Positions 1-8,229 of a DNA stretch of 64,000 bases are shown here, piece by piece. Source of the DNA: Steroidobacteraceae bacterium (GTDB taxonomy: Bacteria > Pseudomonadota > Gammaproteobacteria > Steroidobacterales > Steroidobacteraceae); contig JAWLAG010000001.1 in the NCBI GenBank assembly GCA_041395505.1, positions 2,480,001-2,544,000 of the forward strand, written 5' to 3'. The translations under genes and the position numbers were made by a program. The stretch's first letter is position 1. Each line of letters begins with the position of its first letter. The notes beneath the pieces are model-generated. The model was given only the letters and a program-made list of their open reading frames with translations. It ran no database searches and was not told the origin of the DNA.

Positions 1-18
1 CGTGGCATCCTTGGGTGC

Positions 19-1020
19 ATGTCAACACACAATCAGTACGACAGCGCCAGCATCATGACGCTGCAGGCGCATATCCTCGAACAGCAGGCCCATCACCCGG
101 AAGCGACCGGCACTTTCAGCTGGATACTGTCGGCACTGTCGATTTCGGCCAAGGTCGTTGCGGACAAGGTGCGCAGGGCGCGGCTCGAAAACGTTCTCGG
201 CGACATCGGCAACGAGAACGTGCAGGGCGAGGTGCAACAGAAACTCGATGTCATCGCCAATGACGTCCTGCTGCGTACGCTGGGCCGCCGCCAAGGTGTG
301 GCAATCGTCGCCTCGGAAGAAAACGAGGAGCCGGTCATCATTCGCGACGATCACAAGGGCGAGCGGCGCTATTGCGTGCTGTTCGACCCGCTCGATGGCT
401 CTTCCAACCTCGATGTCTGCGGCGGAGTCGGGACGATTTTCAGCATACTGCGCCACGATCGACGCGCCGCGCGCAGCCAGGATTCCCTCCTGCAGCCGGG
501 CCGCGAGCAGGTGGCCGCAGGCTATGTGCTCTACGGTCCGTCAACCGTATTCGTATTGAGCATCGGCCGGGGTGTCGACATGTTCGTGCTCGATCCGGCG
601 GTGGGCGCGTTCATGCGCGTGGCTGAGGGTCTGCGCATTCCGGAACGGAACAAGAGCTATTCCTGCAACGAAGGCAACCGCCGCAGCTTCCCGCAAGGCT
701 ACCAGCGCTACCTCGACTGGGCACAGGAGAACGGTTATTCCAGCCGTTATGTTGGCGCGATGGTAGCGGACCTGCACCGCATCCTGCTGAAAGGCGGCGT
801 GTTCATGTATCCACCCACCGCCAAGGCGCCGCAAGGCAAGCTGCGCCTGATGTACGAAGCGAACCCGATGGCCATGATCATCGAACAAGCGGGCGGCACC
901 GCCGTGGCCGGTCCCGGGCAGCCCATACTCGCGATCGAGCCGCAGGGCATCCACCAGCGCACGCCGCTGATCATCGGCAGCCGCGAGGAAGTCGCCCGCG
1001 TGGTGGCGCAGCTCAGTTGA
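19..1020 (+). CDS. fbp: Fructose-1,6-bisphosphatase, class I
   Basis: Hydrolyses fructose 1,6-bisphosphate to fructose 6-phosphate and phosphate, the committed step of gluconeogenesis, in the cytosol. The 333-residue length fits class I FBPases. Visible signatures are the acidic metal-site stretch SEENEE around residues 99-104 and the family motif FDPLDGSSNLD at residues 122-132, followed by GVGTIFSI. The C-terminal part contains the conserved KLRLMYEANPMAMIIEQAGG block. Two starts are possible: the ATG at 19 and the ATG at 55. The second gives MTLQAHILEQQ, which lines up better with the N-terminus of enterobacterial Fbp; neither has a strong ribosome-binding site. The gene is tail-to-tail with the rhomboid gene and overlaps it by 8 bp. 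The family is certain; only the start is open. Confidence 0.95.
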   Translation: MSTHNQYDSASIMTLQAHILEQQAHHPEATGTFSWILSALSISAKVVADKVRRARLENVLGDIGNENVQGEVQQKLDVIANDVLLRTLGRRQGVAIVASEENEEPVIIRDDHKGERRYCVLFDPLDGSSNLDVCGGVGTIFSILRHDRRAARSQDSLLQPGREQVAAGYVLYGPSTVFVLSIGRGVDMFVLDPAVGAFMRVAEGLRIPERNKSYSCNEGNRRSFPQGYQRYLDWAQENGYSSRYVGAMVADLHRILLKGGVFMYPPTAKAPQGKLRLMYEANPMAMIIEQAGGTAVAGPGQPILAIEPQGIHQRTPLIIGSREEVARVVAQLS

Positions 1021-1615
1021 AGTAGTTCAGGAGCCCGCGGTACGCGCCGGCGTCCGTCAAGGCAACGAACGCGAGCCCGGTGAGTGCACCATCGAGATGC
1101 GCGTCGTGATTGATCCGCCCCCGCCCCTGCCGGCCGAGATACCAGGAATAGCCGACATAGAGCACGCCGAAAAGCGGCGCCGGAATCGGCACGGGAATCA
1201 GCAGGATATTCAGGCTCATTCCAGGAAAGTAGACGATCGCCGCGAATAGCACCGCGGAAATCGCTCCCGACGCGCCGAGCGATGCGTACTCGGCATTGTC
1301 GCGGTGCTTGAAATACGTGCGCACGTCGCTCAAAACCAGGCCGAGAAGATAAAGCAGCACGAACCTGAAACTGCCGATGCGCCGCTCGAGCGGAAATGCA
1401 AAGAACCAGAATGTCAGCATGTTCATTGCCAGGTGCAGGAAGTCCCCATGCACGAAGCCGCTGGTAATGAGTGTATGCCAGTCCTTGTTGCGCGCGACGT
1501 TGTAGGGCCTGAACAGACACTGCTGGATGATCTGCGGGTTGCCGAGCAAGCCGAGCGCACTCGTCGCGATCGTGATGATGAAAATGATCCCGGCCAGCGA
1601 ATTCAATAACTGCAC
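1013..1615 (-). CDS. Rhomboid family intramembrane serine protease
   Basis: A 200-residue polytopic membrane protein predicted to cleave transmembrane substrates inside the inner membrane. The catalytic dyad is visible: Ser116 in the GASGA motif of one helix and His173 in the NHDAHLDGALTG motif of a later helix. His61 and Asn65 in HLAMNM match the HxxxN pair that stabilises the oxyanion in GlpG-type rhomboids. There are about six hydrophobic segments and no extra soluble domain. The substrate cannot be told from context. The next gene upstream on the same strand is a symporter about 57 bp away, so co-transcription is possible but the functions look unrelated. Confidence 0.9.
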   Translation of the reverse strand: MQLLNSLAGIIFIITIATSALGLLGNPQIIQQCLFRPYNVARNKDWHTLITSGFVHGDFLHLAMNMLTFWFFAFPLERRIGSFRFVLLYLLGLVLSDVRTYFKHRDNAEYASLGASGAISAVLFAAIVYFPGMSLNILLIPVPIPAPLFGVLYVGYSWYLGRQGRGRINHDAHLDGALTGLAFVALTDAGAYRGLLNYFN

Positions 1616-1672
1616 TGCACTCCCCCGTTGGTAGTTCTTGGCCCTTTGGGCGTCACGGCCCGGCCAGGCGCT

Positions 1673-3076
1673 CTAGCGCTGCCCCTTCACGATGCGTTGC
1701 CAGTAGTCCCCAAGATCGCGACGCAGTTCCGGAAGCAGTATGAATACTGCCAGCAAATTGGGTATCGCCATGCAGAAATTGAGTCCGTCGGCGAGATTGA
1801 CGACCTGGTGCAGCGGGAATGTACCGGCGATGCTCAGCACCCCGCACAAGAGCAGCCGGTAGCCATAACGCGACGCTTTTGTCTCACCCCACAGATAGAT
1901 CCAGGCCTGTTCGCCGTAGTAACCCCAGCTCAATATGGTCGACAGAGCGAAGAGAATCACGCTGACGGCGAGCAAGACCGGAAACCATGGCACGACAGTC
2001 GCAAACGCGCGCGAAGTGAGCGCAACGCCCTCGGCATCGCCGTTGGTTGCAACGCCCGAGACGACGATGACCAGCGCGGTGGCAACACATACCACTATGG
2101 TATCGAGGAATGGCTCGAGGAGCGCCGCAAATCCCTGCGACATCGGCTCACGCGTGCGCACGGTAGCATGCGCCATGGGCGCGGAGCCAAGCCCCGCCTC
2201 GGAGGAGAACGCCGCGCGCCTGAATCCCTGCAGCAGCGCTCCGACGACACCGCCCTCGACCGCAACGGGGGAAAATGCCTCGCGGACGATGGTCGCAAGC
2301 GCGCCGGGCAGGTGTTGCCAATTGGCAAGCAACACGGTCGTTGCGCCCACCAGGTAAAGACCGCACATTGCCGGCACCAGTGCGGAGGTCCAGCGGGCAA
2401 TTCGCCGCATGCCGCCGAACAGGACGGCCGCGACCCACAATGCCACACCCGTGCCGAACAGCAGGCCGGACTCGAAACCCGTGACTTCGCGAAACTGCGC
2501 GTAGGCCTGGTTGACCTGGAACAAGGTCATCGACGCGCCAATCGCGGCGATGCAGAAGAACACTGCGAGCGCGCGGCCGAGCGGCGCAAGGCCGAGTCGA
2601 GAGAACGCAACGGGCACATAGTACATCGCGCCCGCAGTGACTGTGCCGTCAGCCCGGGTGCGTCGATATTTCACGCCGAGACTCACTTCGGCAAATTTCG
2701 CGCTCATGGCAAAGAAACCAGCGACGATCATCCAAAGTGCCGCGCCTGGTCCACCAATTGCAATGGCTACCGCAACACCCGCGATATTGCCAAGACCCAC
2801 CGTGCCCGATACTGCGGTCGCGAGTGCTTCGAATGGTGTCGTCTCACCCGGTTGATCGCCTCGACTGTAGCGCCCACGCAATACGGCGATGCCGTGACCG
2901 AACCCGCGCAGGTTGATAAAGCCGAACGCAAGGGTCGTGACCACACCGCCCAGTATCAGCCACAGCACGATCAAGGGAATTTGCGTACCGAAGGCCGGAA
3001 TCGAAAAGAACACGACCGCGGACAGTCCTTCGGCGACTGGCCCCAGCCAGTCGTTGATCAGGGCGTCGAAATCCAT
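1673..3076 (-). CDS. Alanine/glycine:cation symporter family (AGCS) protein
   Basis: A 467-residue inner-membrane transporter of the sodium:alanine symporter family, expected to import small neutral amino acids with Na+ or H+. The diagnostic AGCS block is present: SGTVGLGNIAGVAVAIAIGGPGA, then ALWMIVAGFFAMSAKFAEVSLGVKYR. Further family features are FSSEAGLGSAPMAHA near the middle and a long run of hydrophobic helices. The N-terminus (MDFDALINDWLGPVAEGL) is typical for the family and supports the annotated start. Substrate specificity cannot be read from the sequence. It lies 42 bp downstream of the Tet-type MFS gene on the same strand. Confidence 0.92.
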   Translation of the reverse strand: MDFDALINDWLGPVAEGLSAVVFFSIPAFGTQIPLIVLWLILGGVVTTLAFGFINLRGFGHGIAVLRGRYSRGDQPGETTPFEALATAVSGTVGLGNIAGVAVAIAIGGPGAALWMIVAGFFAMSAKFAEVSLGVKYRRTRADGTVTAGAMYYVPVAFSRLGLAPLGRALAVFFCIAAIGASMTLFQVNQAYAQFREVTGFESGLLFGTGVALWVAAVLFGGMRRIARWTSALVPAMCGLYLVGATTVLLANWQHLPGALATIVREAFSPVAVEGGVVGALLQGFRRAAFSSEAGLGSAPMAHATVRTREPMSQGFAALLEPFLDTIVVCVATALVIVVSGVATNGDAEGVALTSRAFATVVPWFPVLLAVSVILFALSTILSWGYYGEQAWIYLWGETKASRYGYRLLLCGVLSIAGTFPLHQVVNLADGLNFCMAIPNLLAVFILLPELRRDLGDYWQRIVKGQR

Positions 3077-3118
3077 CTAGTCGGACATGCCGTTTCGAAA
3101 GCTGCGAGGCGTCCTGGC

Positions 3119-4357
3119 TCAGGCCGGCGCCAGCACCCGCCGTCCGGCACTCGAGAGTGAGAACAGGAAAGCGGCCAACAGCATGCAAAGTGACGCCGCC
3201 AGGAAGGCTGCACCCGGGAAATGCACGGGCGCACCGGGTGCCGTGAAGTAGGCGAACAGATTGGCCATGATGAGCGGCGCCACGACCGACGTCAGGCTGC
3301 CGACGCTTGCAAGCGTGCCTTGCAGTTCGCCCTGCTCGTTGGCCGGTACGTTCTTCGACATGATGGCGTTGAGTGACGGGCCCACCAGTCCCATCATCGC
3401 GAATGGCAACATGAATGCATAGAGCTGCCAACCGCTGGTCGCGAACGCATAGCCGGCAAATCCGACGGCAGCCGACAGCGTACCCATGTAGATCGCGCCG
3501 CGCTCGCCAAAGCGTGGCACCACGATGCGGGTAAAGCCGCCGTAGACGATGGACACGCAGATGCCGATAGCGGCCAGTGACAACCCCACCTGGCCCTCGG
3601 ACCAGTTGAATTTGAGCATCGTATAGTAGCTCCATACGGCCGGGTTCGAATCATGCCCCAGTCGCATGAGCACCATTACCACGATCAGCGGCAGCAGCAA
3701 GGGATAGCGACGCACCTGCATGACGGAACCGAGCGGATTCGCACGTCGCAGGTCAAACGGCCGGCGGCGTTCGGGGGGGAGCGATTCGCGCAGCACGAAG
3801 AATCCGAAAAGCGCATTGGCGAATGCGAGGCCCGCCGCCACCAGGAACGGCGCACGCGGACCGAAGTGCTCGCCGATGATGCCACCGAGCGCCGGCCCGA
3901 GCACGAAACCGACCCCGAAGGCCGCGCCTATCAACCCAAAGCGCGCGGCGCGTTTCTCGGGTGGAGACACGTCGGCGATATAGGCGTTGGCAGTCGAATA
4001 GGCGGCGCCCGACATGCCCGACAGGATACGGCCGATGAACAGCCAGCCGATCGTCGGCGCAAGACCAGTAATGACATAGTCGATACCGAGCATGGTGAGG
4101 GAGAGAATCAGCACCGGCCGACGGCCGAAGCGATCACTGAGGTTGCCGATCACCGGTGCAAACAGGAACTGCATGAGAGCATAGCTGAAGAATAACCACG
4201 AGCCGTACCGTGCCGCAGTGGAAAGATCCGTATCGGTCAAGGACTGGATCAGCTTCGGGGCGACGGGAATCGTCACACCAAGTCCGATGGTGTCGATCAG
4301 CATGGTGATGAAAACGAACGCGAGCGCATAGCGGCTCGGCGCCAAGGTTTCGGTCAT
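3119..4357 (-). CDS. TCR/Tet family MFS efflux transporter
   Basis: A 412-residue, 12-helix major facilitator protein resembling tetracycline/H+ antiporters of the TetA group. The loop 2-3 motif reads GNLSDRFGRRPVL, and the second helix pair carries the GRILSGMSGAAYSTANAYIADVSPPEKRAARFGLIGAAFGVGFVLGP stretch characteristic of the Tet subfamily. Such relatives often have unknown drugs as substrates, so tetracycline resistance should not be assumed. It starts within the stop region of the upstream pirin gene (ATGA overlap, 4354-4357), which indicates a two-gene transcription unit. No dedicated regulator is adjacent. Confidence 0.9.
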   Translation of the reverse strand: MTETLAPSRYALAFVFITMLIDTIGLGVTIPVAPKLIQSLTDTDLSTAARYGSWLFFSYALMQFLFAPVIGNLSDRFGRRPVLILSLTMLGIDYVITGLAPTIGWLFIGRILSGMSGAAYSTANAYIADVSPPEKRAARFGLIGAAFGVGFVLGPALGGIIGEHFGPRAPFLVAAGLAFANALFGFFVLRESLPPERRRPFDLRRANPLGSVMQVRRYPLLLPLIVVMVLMRLGHDSNPAVWSYYTMLKFNWSEGQVGLSLAAIGICVSIVYGGFTRIVVPRFGERGAIYMGTLSAAVGFAGYAFATSGWQLYAFMLPFAMMGLVGPSLNAIMSKNVPANEQGELQGTLASVGSLTSVVAPLIMANLFAYFTAPGAPVHFPGAAFLAASLCMLLAAFLFSLSSAGRRVLAPA

Positions 4358-5244
4358 CCAGAACTGCTCCTGGCGGGCTCGACGAGCCTGCCGTTTCGAT
4401 AATCGTCGACGGCTTGTTCGATTTCCGCGCGTGTGTTCATGACGAATGGTCCATATTGCACGACGGGTTCGTTGAGCGCACGCCCAGCAAGCAGCAGCAA
4501 CCGCGCCGCGCCATGCGATGCACGCAGTGCCAGTCGGTCACCGTCATCCAGAACAGCTGCGCCCTGCAATGGTAACGAGCGAGGCGCGCCATCGCTCCCC
4601 AGGAGCTCCACTGCACCATCATATGGATAGACAAAAGCGCTCAATTCACGCGCTATCGGCAGCTCGATGGTGGCACCGGGCAGCAAACGCAGGTCGGCGA
4701 ACAGCGGTGCGGTCGATGGTTGTCCAAGCGTCGCGCCCCGCAATACCTTGCCCTCGATCGAGAGCGCTCCGGCGATCAGTCGCATCTGGCAGCCAGCCGA
4801 CAGGCTGTACTCGGGAATATCGCTCGCCGGAATGTCACGGTAGGCGGCCGGCTGCATCTTCGCGCTGGCTGGCAGATTGAGCCAAAGCTGAAAGCCGCGC
4901 ATTCTGCCGGCAGTTTGCTGGGGCATTTCGGAGTGAATGATGCCGCGTGCCGCGGTCATCCACTGCACGTCGCCCGGGCCCAGGTCGCCGCGATTGCCGC
5001 AGCTGTCCTCGTGACGCATGCGGCCATCCAGCATGTAGGTTACGGTTTCGAAGCCGCGATGCGGGTGGGACGGAAACCCCGCCAGGTAGTCGTTCGGATC
5101 ATCGGAGAAAAACTCGTCGAGCATCAGGAACGGATCCACTCTTTGACCCGTCGGCCCCCCGAGACTGCGGCGCAGCCGCACGCCTGCCCCATCCGAGGCG
5201 GGTACCGAGGTGATGACTTCCCGTAGATCGCGGTGCCCTTGCAT
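4354..5244 (-). CDS. Pirin family protein
   Basis: A cupin-fold protein of about 296 residues. Bacterial pirins are cytosolic; some act as quercetin dioxygenases, others have no known function. The N-terminal cupin carries the family core FPSHPHRGFETVTYMLDGRMRHEDSCGNRGDLGPGDVQWMTAARGIIHSE, with the metal-binding histidines of HPH and the later His and Glu. I chose the ATG at 5244 (MQGHRDLREVI), which matches the family N-terminus, over an upstream in-frame ATG at 5274. The gene is the first of a pair with the MFS pump (4-bp overlap) and diverges from the cytochrome c peroxidase operon across a region carrying two palindromic operators. Confidence 0.92.
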   Translation of the reverse strand: MQGHRDLREVITSVPASDGAGVRLRRSLGGPTGQRVDPFLMLDEFFSDDPNDYLAGFPSHPHRGFETVTYMLDGRMRHEDSCGNRGDLGPGDVQWMTAARGIIHSEMPQQTAGRMRGFQLWLNLPASAKMQPAAYRDIPASDIPEYSLSAGCQMRLIAGALSIEGKVLRGATLGQPSTAPLFADLRLLPGATIELPIARELSAFVYPYDGAVELLGSDGAPRSLPLQGAAVLDDGDRLALRASHGAARLLLLAGRALNEPVVQYGPFVMNTRAEIEQAVDDYRNGRLVEPARSSSG

Positions 5245-5313
5245 CGTGCGATTCCATCTGAGTCGAGACGCCAAGCATACGCTGGCGAGCTCCGCACCGG
5301 CCCTGCGGTTGCA

Positions 5314-5342
5314 TTGGCCAACACAGGGTAATTCCGTATAGA
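5314..5342 (+). promoter_or_regulatory. Putative sigma-70 promoter of the cytochrome c peroxidase operon
   Basis: A -35-like TTGGCC (5314-5319) is separated by exactly 17 bp from a -10-like TATAGA (5337-5342). The start point would fall near 5349, directly in front of two palindromic operator-like sites. This is inferred from spacing and motif match only. Confidence 0.5.
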
Positions 5343-5349
5343 CCCTCGC

Positions 5350-5385
5350 TTAGAACGTGTCTAATCTCGGTTAGACCAAGTCTAA
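5350..5385. promoter_or_regulatory. Tandem palindromic operator sites TTAGA-N5-TCTAA
   Basis: Two 15-bp sites lie in the 5' leader: TTAGAACGTGTCTAA (5350-5364) and TTAGACCAAGTCTAA (5371-5385). The first has 5-bp arms and the second 6-bp arms (TTAGAC/GTCTAA). They start exactly 21 bp apart, two helical turns, so two dimers could bind one face. The second site abuts the purine-rich ribosome-binding site GGAGGGAGG just before the ATG at 5398. The shape recalls TetR-type operators with TAGAC half-sites such as the NemR box; the cognate regulator is not adjacent. Confidence 0.6.
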
Positions 5386-5397
5386 GGAGGGAGGCTT

Positions 5398-6612
5398 ATG
5401 TCATCTGGACACCGTATTGTCGCTGCCTGCGCAGCCATCGCCGCCGCCGCTCTATCGCTCGCCGCACCCCTGGGACTACCGCCCGTGCCAGTGCCGGCCA
5501 CCAACCCGCAAACACCCGAGAAAATCGCGCTCGGCGACAAGCTGTTCAATGACAAGCGATTCAGCAGCACGGGCGCTGTCGCCTGCGCGACCTGCCACGA
5601 CCCGGCCAAGGCCTTTACGGACAGTCCACTCACGACATCCGAAGGAATCAACAAGCTGACCGGTACCCGCAACGCCCCGACAGTCATCAACGCGGCCTAC
5701 TTCCAGTCGCAGTTCTGGGACGGCCGCTCGCCGGATCTGGAAGATCAGGCGTTGCACCCATTCGTCAACCCGGTGGAAATGGGACTTGCCGATCACGAGC
5801 CCATCCTCGCCATTGTCCGTAGCGACCCGCAGTATGTGGCTGCGTTTGCCGAAGTTTTCGGGACGAACGCCTCGGCGATCAGCATACGCGAAGTGACGCA
5901 GGCAATTGCCGCGTTCGAGCGCACGATCGTAGGCGGCGATTCGCCCTTCGATCGCTATTACTTCGGCGGCGACAAATCCGCCCTGTCGCCAACGGCGATC
6001 CGCGGTTTCGATCTATTCCTGAACAAGGCGCGTTGCGTATCCTGTCATACCATCGAGCAGGACAGCGCATTGTTCACCGACAGCCGTTTTCACAATATTG
6101 GCGTCGGTATCAATCGCATCCAGAACGAGGTCGGGCAGCTGGCGCCCGCCTTCCTCGAGGCTAAAGCCAAGGGTATCGACGTCGACAAGGCCGTGCTCGC
6201 GGACAAGCGCAGCTCGGAGCTCGGGCGCTTTGCGATTACCGACTCCCTGGACGAGATCGGTGCTTTCAAGACCTCGACCCTGCGCAATGTCGCGGTAACC
6301 GCGCCGTTCATGCACGACGGCAGTCTCAAGACCCTGCGCGAAGTCGTCGAACATTACAACAATGGCGGCGTCACCAGGAAAGAAGATCCGGTAAACGATT
6401 TCCTGAGTGGCGGTATCAGGCCGCTCGATCTGACCGACGAGGAAATCTCCGATCTGGTCGCATTCCTCGAGTCATTGACGAGCCCGCAGTTCGCACAATT
6501 GCAGGCACAACAGAACGCCCTGAATTCGGGCGCTTGCGATCCGAAGCGGCCAGCTACGGCGCAGCTCGCGAATGTGACGGCCGGCGAGCAAATCGGAGGT
6601 ATCAACCCATGA
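5398..6612 (+). CDS. Di-haem cytochrome c peroxidase / MauG family protein
   Basis: A 404-residue periplasmic protein with an N-terminal export signal and two haem-binding CxxCH motifs: CATCH at residues 63-67 and CVSCH at 213-217. The stretch ALGDKLFNDKRFSSTGAVACATCHDPAKAFTD followed by TGTRNAPTVINAAYF and FWDGRSPDLEDQALHPFVNPVEMG is characteristic of bacterial di-haem peroxidases, which reduce H2O2 with electrons from small cytochromes; the MauG branch instead oxidises protein residues. I cannot decide between these roles from sequence alone. The ATG at 5398 has a strong GGAGGGAGG upstream. The stop overlaps the start of the metallophosphoesterase (ATGA at 6609), so the two are translationally coupled. 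Confidence 0.93.
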   Translation: MSSGHRIVAACAAIAAAALSLAAPLGLPPVPVPATNPQTPEKIALGDKLFNDKRFSSTGAVACATCHDPAKAFTDSPLTTSEGINKLTGTRNAPTVINAAYFQSQFWDGRSPDLEDQALHPFVNPVEMGLADHEPILAIVRSDPQYVAAFAEVFGTNASAISIREVTQAIAAFERTIVGGDSPFDRYYFGGDKSALSPTAIRGFDLFLNKARCVSCHTIEQDSALFTDSRFHNIGVGINRIQNEVGQLAPAFLEAKAKGIDVDKAVLADKRSSELGRFAITDSLDEIGAFKTSTLRNVAVTAPFMHDGSLKTLREVVEHYNNGGVTRKEDPVNDFLSGGIRPLDLTDEEISDLVAFLESLTSPQFAQLQAQQNALNSGACDPKRPATAQLANVTAGEQIGGINP

Positions 6613-7682
6613 ACAATGCAATCGATCGCAGGACCTTCCTGAAAAAGACGGCGCTGACTGCCGGGGCAGCGACATTGCCGTTGACGTTGGTGGAAATGGC
6701 TTTTGCGAAGTCCGCCGGGAATTTCACTTTTGCCTACATTTCCGACTCGCATATTCAACACATCAAGGGCGCACAGTTCGTCCGCAACTGGGATCGTGGT
6801 CTGATCCGCGCAGTCGCTGAAACGAATCTGCTGTCACCGCGACCGGATTTCGTGATGTTCGGCGGCGACCTCGCGCAGCTTGGCACGGTGGCCGAACTCG
6901 ACCACGGCGCGCAGATGCTCGGCAAGCTTCGAGGCAAACTGCACTGCGTGATGGGCGAGCATGACTATTACCTCGACCTCGGCAAGTACTGGTCCAGGCT
7001 GTTCGGACCGCAGTACTACAGCTTCGATCACAAGGGCGTGCATTTCGTGGTCCTTAACAGCATCCTCACCTACGATGACTGGACATTCAATCGCTGGCCG
7101 AGCGCCGAGCAGCGCATGCTCGAGATGGCAGGACTCGACAATCCAAATGGATCACCCTTCATGGTCGGCGAGAAGCAGCGCGCCTGGCTTGCGCGTGACT
7201 TGTCGCGCGTGCGCAAGGACACGCCCGTCGTCGTGTTCTCGCATTCGCCATTACAGAAGATCTACAAAGGCTGGAATTTCTGGACCGAGGACGCAGAGGA
7301 GATACAGAAACTGCTGGCGCCTTTCGAGCGTGTATCGGTACTGTACGGACACGTACACCAGATCCAGTACAACCAGATCGGCAATATCAGTTTCAACTCG
7401 GTGATGGCAACCGCATGGCCCTGGCCGTATCCGCAAAGTTACGCCCAGGCGGCCCAGTACCTGCCGAAGCTCACGGTTCCGATGAATCGCGCAGACCCGT
7501 TCTTCGAACGCGATGCCACGGGTTGGCAGATGATCAATGTCAATACCGGCCGCGTCGATCTCGCCTACAACCTCTACAACAACCGCAGCCGTACTGTCGC
7601 CTTCGATGCCGCCGCTGGTCAGCCGCAGGACATGGCCTTCCAGGCGCCGCAGTCACGTGTGCCGCCGCAAGATCATTACTGA
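6609..7682 (+). CDS. Tat-exported calcineurin-like metallophosphoesterase
   Basis: A 357-residue phosphoesterase with a Tat signal: DRRTFLKK at residues 6-13, then a hydrophobic stretch ending near AFAK. The metallophosphatase motifs appear in order: DSH (D46, H48), GGD (D87), GEHD (E117-D119), a later VFSHSP and YGHVH. The usual GNHD has become GEHD, replacing the asparagine metal ligand with glutamate, so metal preference or activity may differ. Phosphoesterases of this fold hydrolyse phosphomono- or diesters; the substrate is unknown. A start further upstream is possible in this frame, but the Tat signal and the ATGA overlap with the peroxidase gene fix the ATG at 6609. It lies between two cytochrome genes, suggesting a periplasmic role linked to them. 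Confidence 0.88.
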   Translation: MNNAIDRRTFLKKTALTAGAATLPLTLVEMAFAKSAGNFTFAYISDSHIQHIKGAQFVRNWDRGLIRAVAETNLLSPRPDFVMFGGDLAQLGTVAELDHGAQMLGKLRGKLHCVMGEHDYYLDLGKYWSRLFGPQYYSFDHKGVHFVVLNSILTYDDWTFNRWPSAEQRMLEMAGLDNPNGSPFMVGEKQRAWLARDLSRVRKDTPVVVFSHSPLQKIYKGWNFWTEDAEEIQKLLAPFERVSVLYGHVHQIQYNQIGNISFNSVMATAWPWPYPQSYAQAAQYLPKLTVPMNRADPFFERDATGWQMINVNTGRVDLAYNLYNNRSRTVAFDAAAGQPQDMAFQAPQSRVPPQDHY

Positions 7683-7697
7683 TTCGGGGAGAAGCAA

Positions 7698-8099
7698 ATG
7701 TCACCACGGAAGATGCTGGGGCTATTGGCAATCGCCACACTGTTTGCGCAATCGGCCATTTCAGATGAGTTCACCGCCGAAGACCTGAAGCGCTAGGATG
7801 AGCAATTCCAGCTCGTCGTCAAACAGGGTCGTGCATTGTGGACGGACGGCAAGCTCGGGAGCAACGGTATTGCCTGCGCGCAATGCCACCCCAATGCCGC
7901 CAATACCCACCCTGAAACCTATCCGAAGTTCCAGAAACAGCTGGGCCGGGTGGCAAGCCTGTGGGAGATGATCAACTGGTGCCTGCGAAATCCACTGGAA
8001 GGCCAGCCGCTCGCGGCGGATGATCCCAAGATGGTGGCAATGCTGGCCTACGCGACCTGGGAACGGCGCGGCGTCGAACTCTCACCCGGCAAACACTGA
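7698..8099 (+). pseudogene. Small c-type cytochrome interrupted by an in-frame amber codon
   Basis: From the ATG at 7698 the frame encodes a signal peptide (MSPRKMLGLLAIATLFAQSA) and the start of a mature protein, then a TAG at 7794-7796, after which the same frame continues without further stops to TGA at 8097. The distal part has one haem motif CAQCH and reads like a small monohaem cytochrome. Both halves therefore belong to one gene of about 133 codons. The TAG could derive from a TGG tryptophan codon by one change. A TTG at 7836 could restart translation but would yield a protein without a signal peptide, so no haem attachment would be expected. Explanations are a recent nonsense mutation, a sequencing error, or amber readthrough. 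Confidence 0.8.
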
Positions 8100-8229
8100 T
8101 CGCGTTGTCGGCGCGGGCGTGCGCGCCTGCACACCGGGAATATTCGGCAAATCTGATAACCGCTGCGATGCGAGCCAGGTCACGACGATAGCGGGCTGCT
8201 CCAACGCATACTGATCGAGCGCCAATGCT

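Noticed and set aside
1628..3160. Long open frame on the plus strand (510 codons) across the symporter gene
   Set aside because: It is antisense to a clear AGCS transporter, has no ribosome-binding site, and its translation is charged, repetitive and without domains, as expected for a shadow in GC-rich DNA.
3641..3652. GGTTCGAATC T-loop-like sequence
   Set aside because: It lies inside the Tet-type MFS coding region, and no acceptor stem, anticodon arm or CCA end fits around it. Chance match. A similar GTTCGAACCC at about 57580 lies inside selD.
7794..7796. Selenocysteine readthrough of the cytochrome c stop
   Set aside because: The codon is TAG, not TGA, so SelD-dependent Sec insertion cannot explain it.
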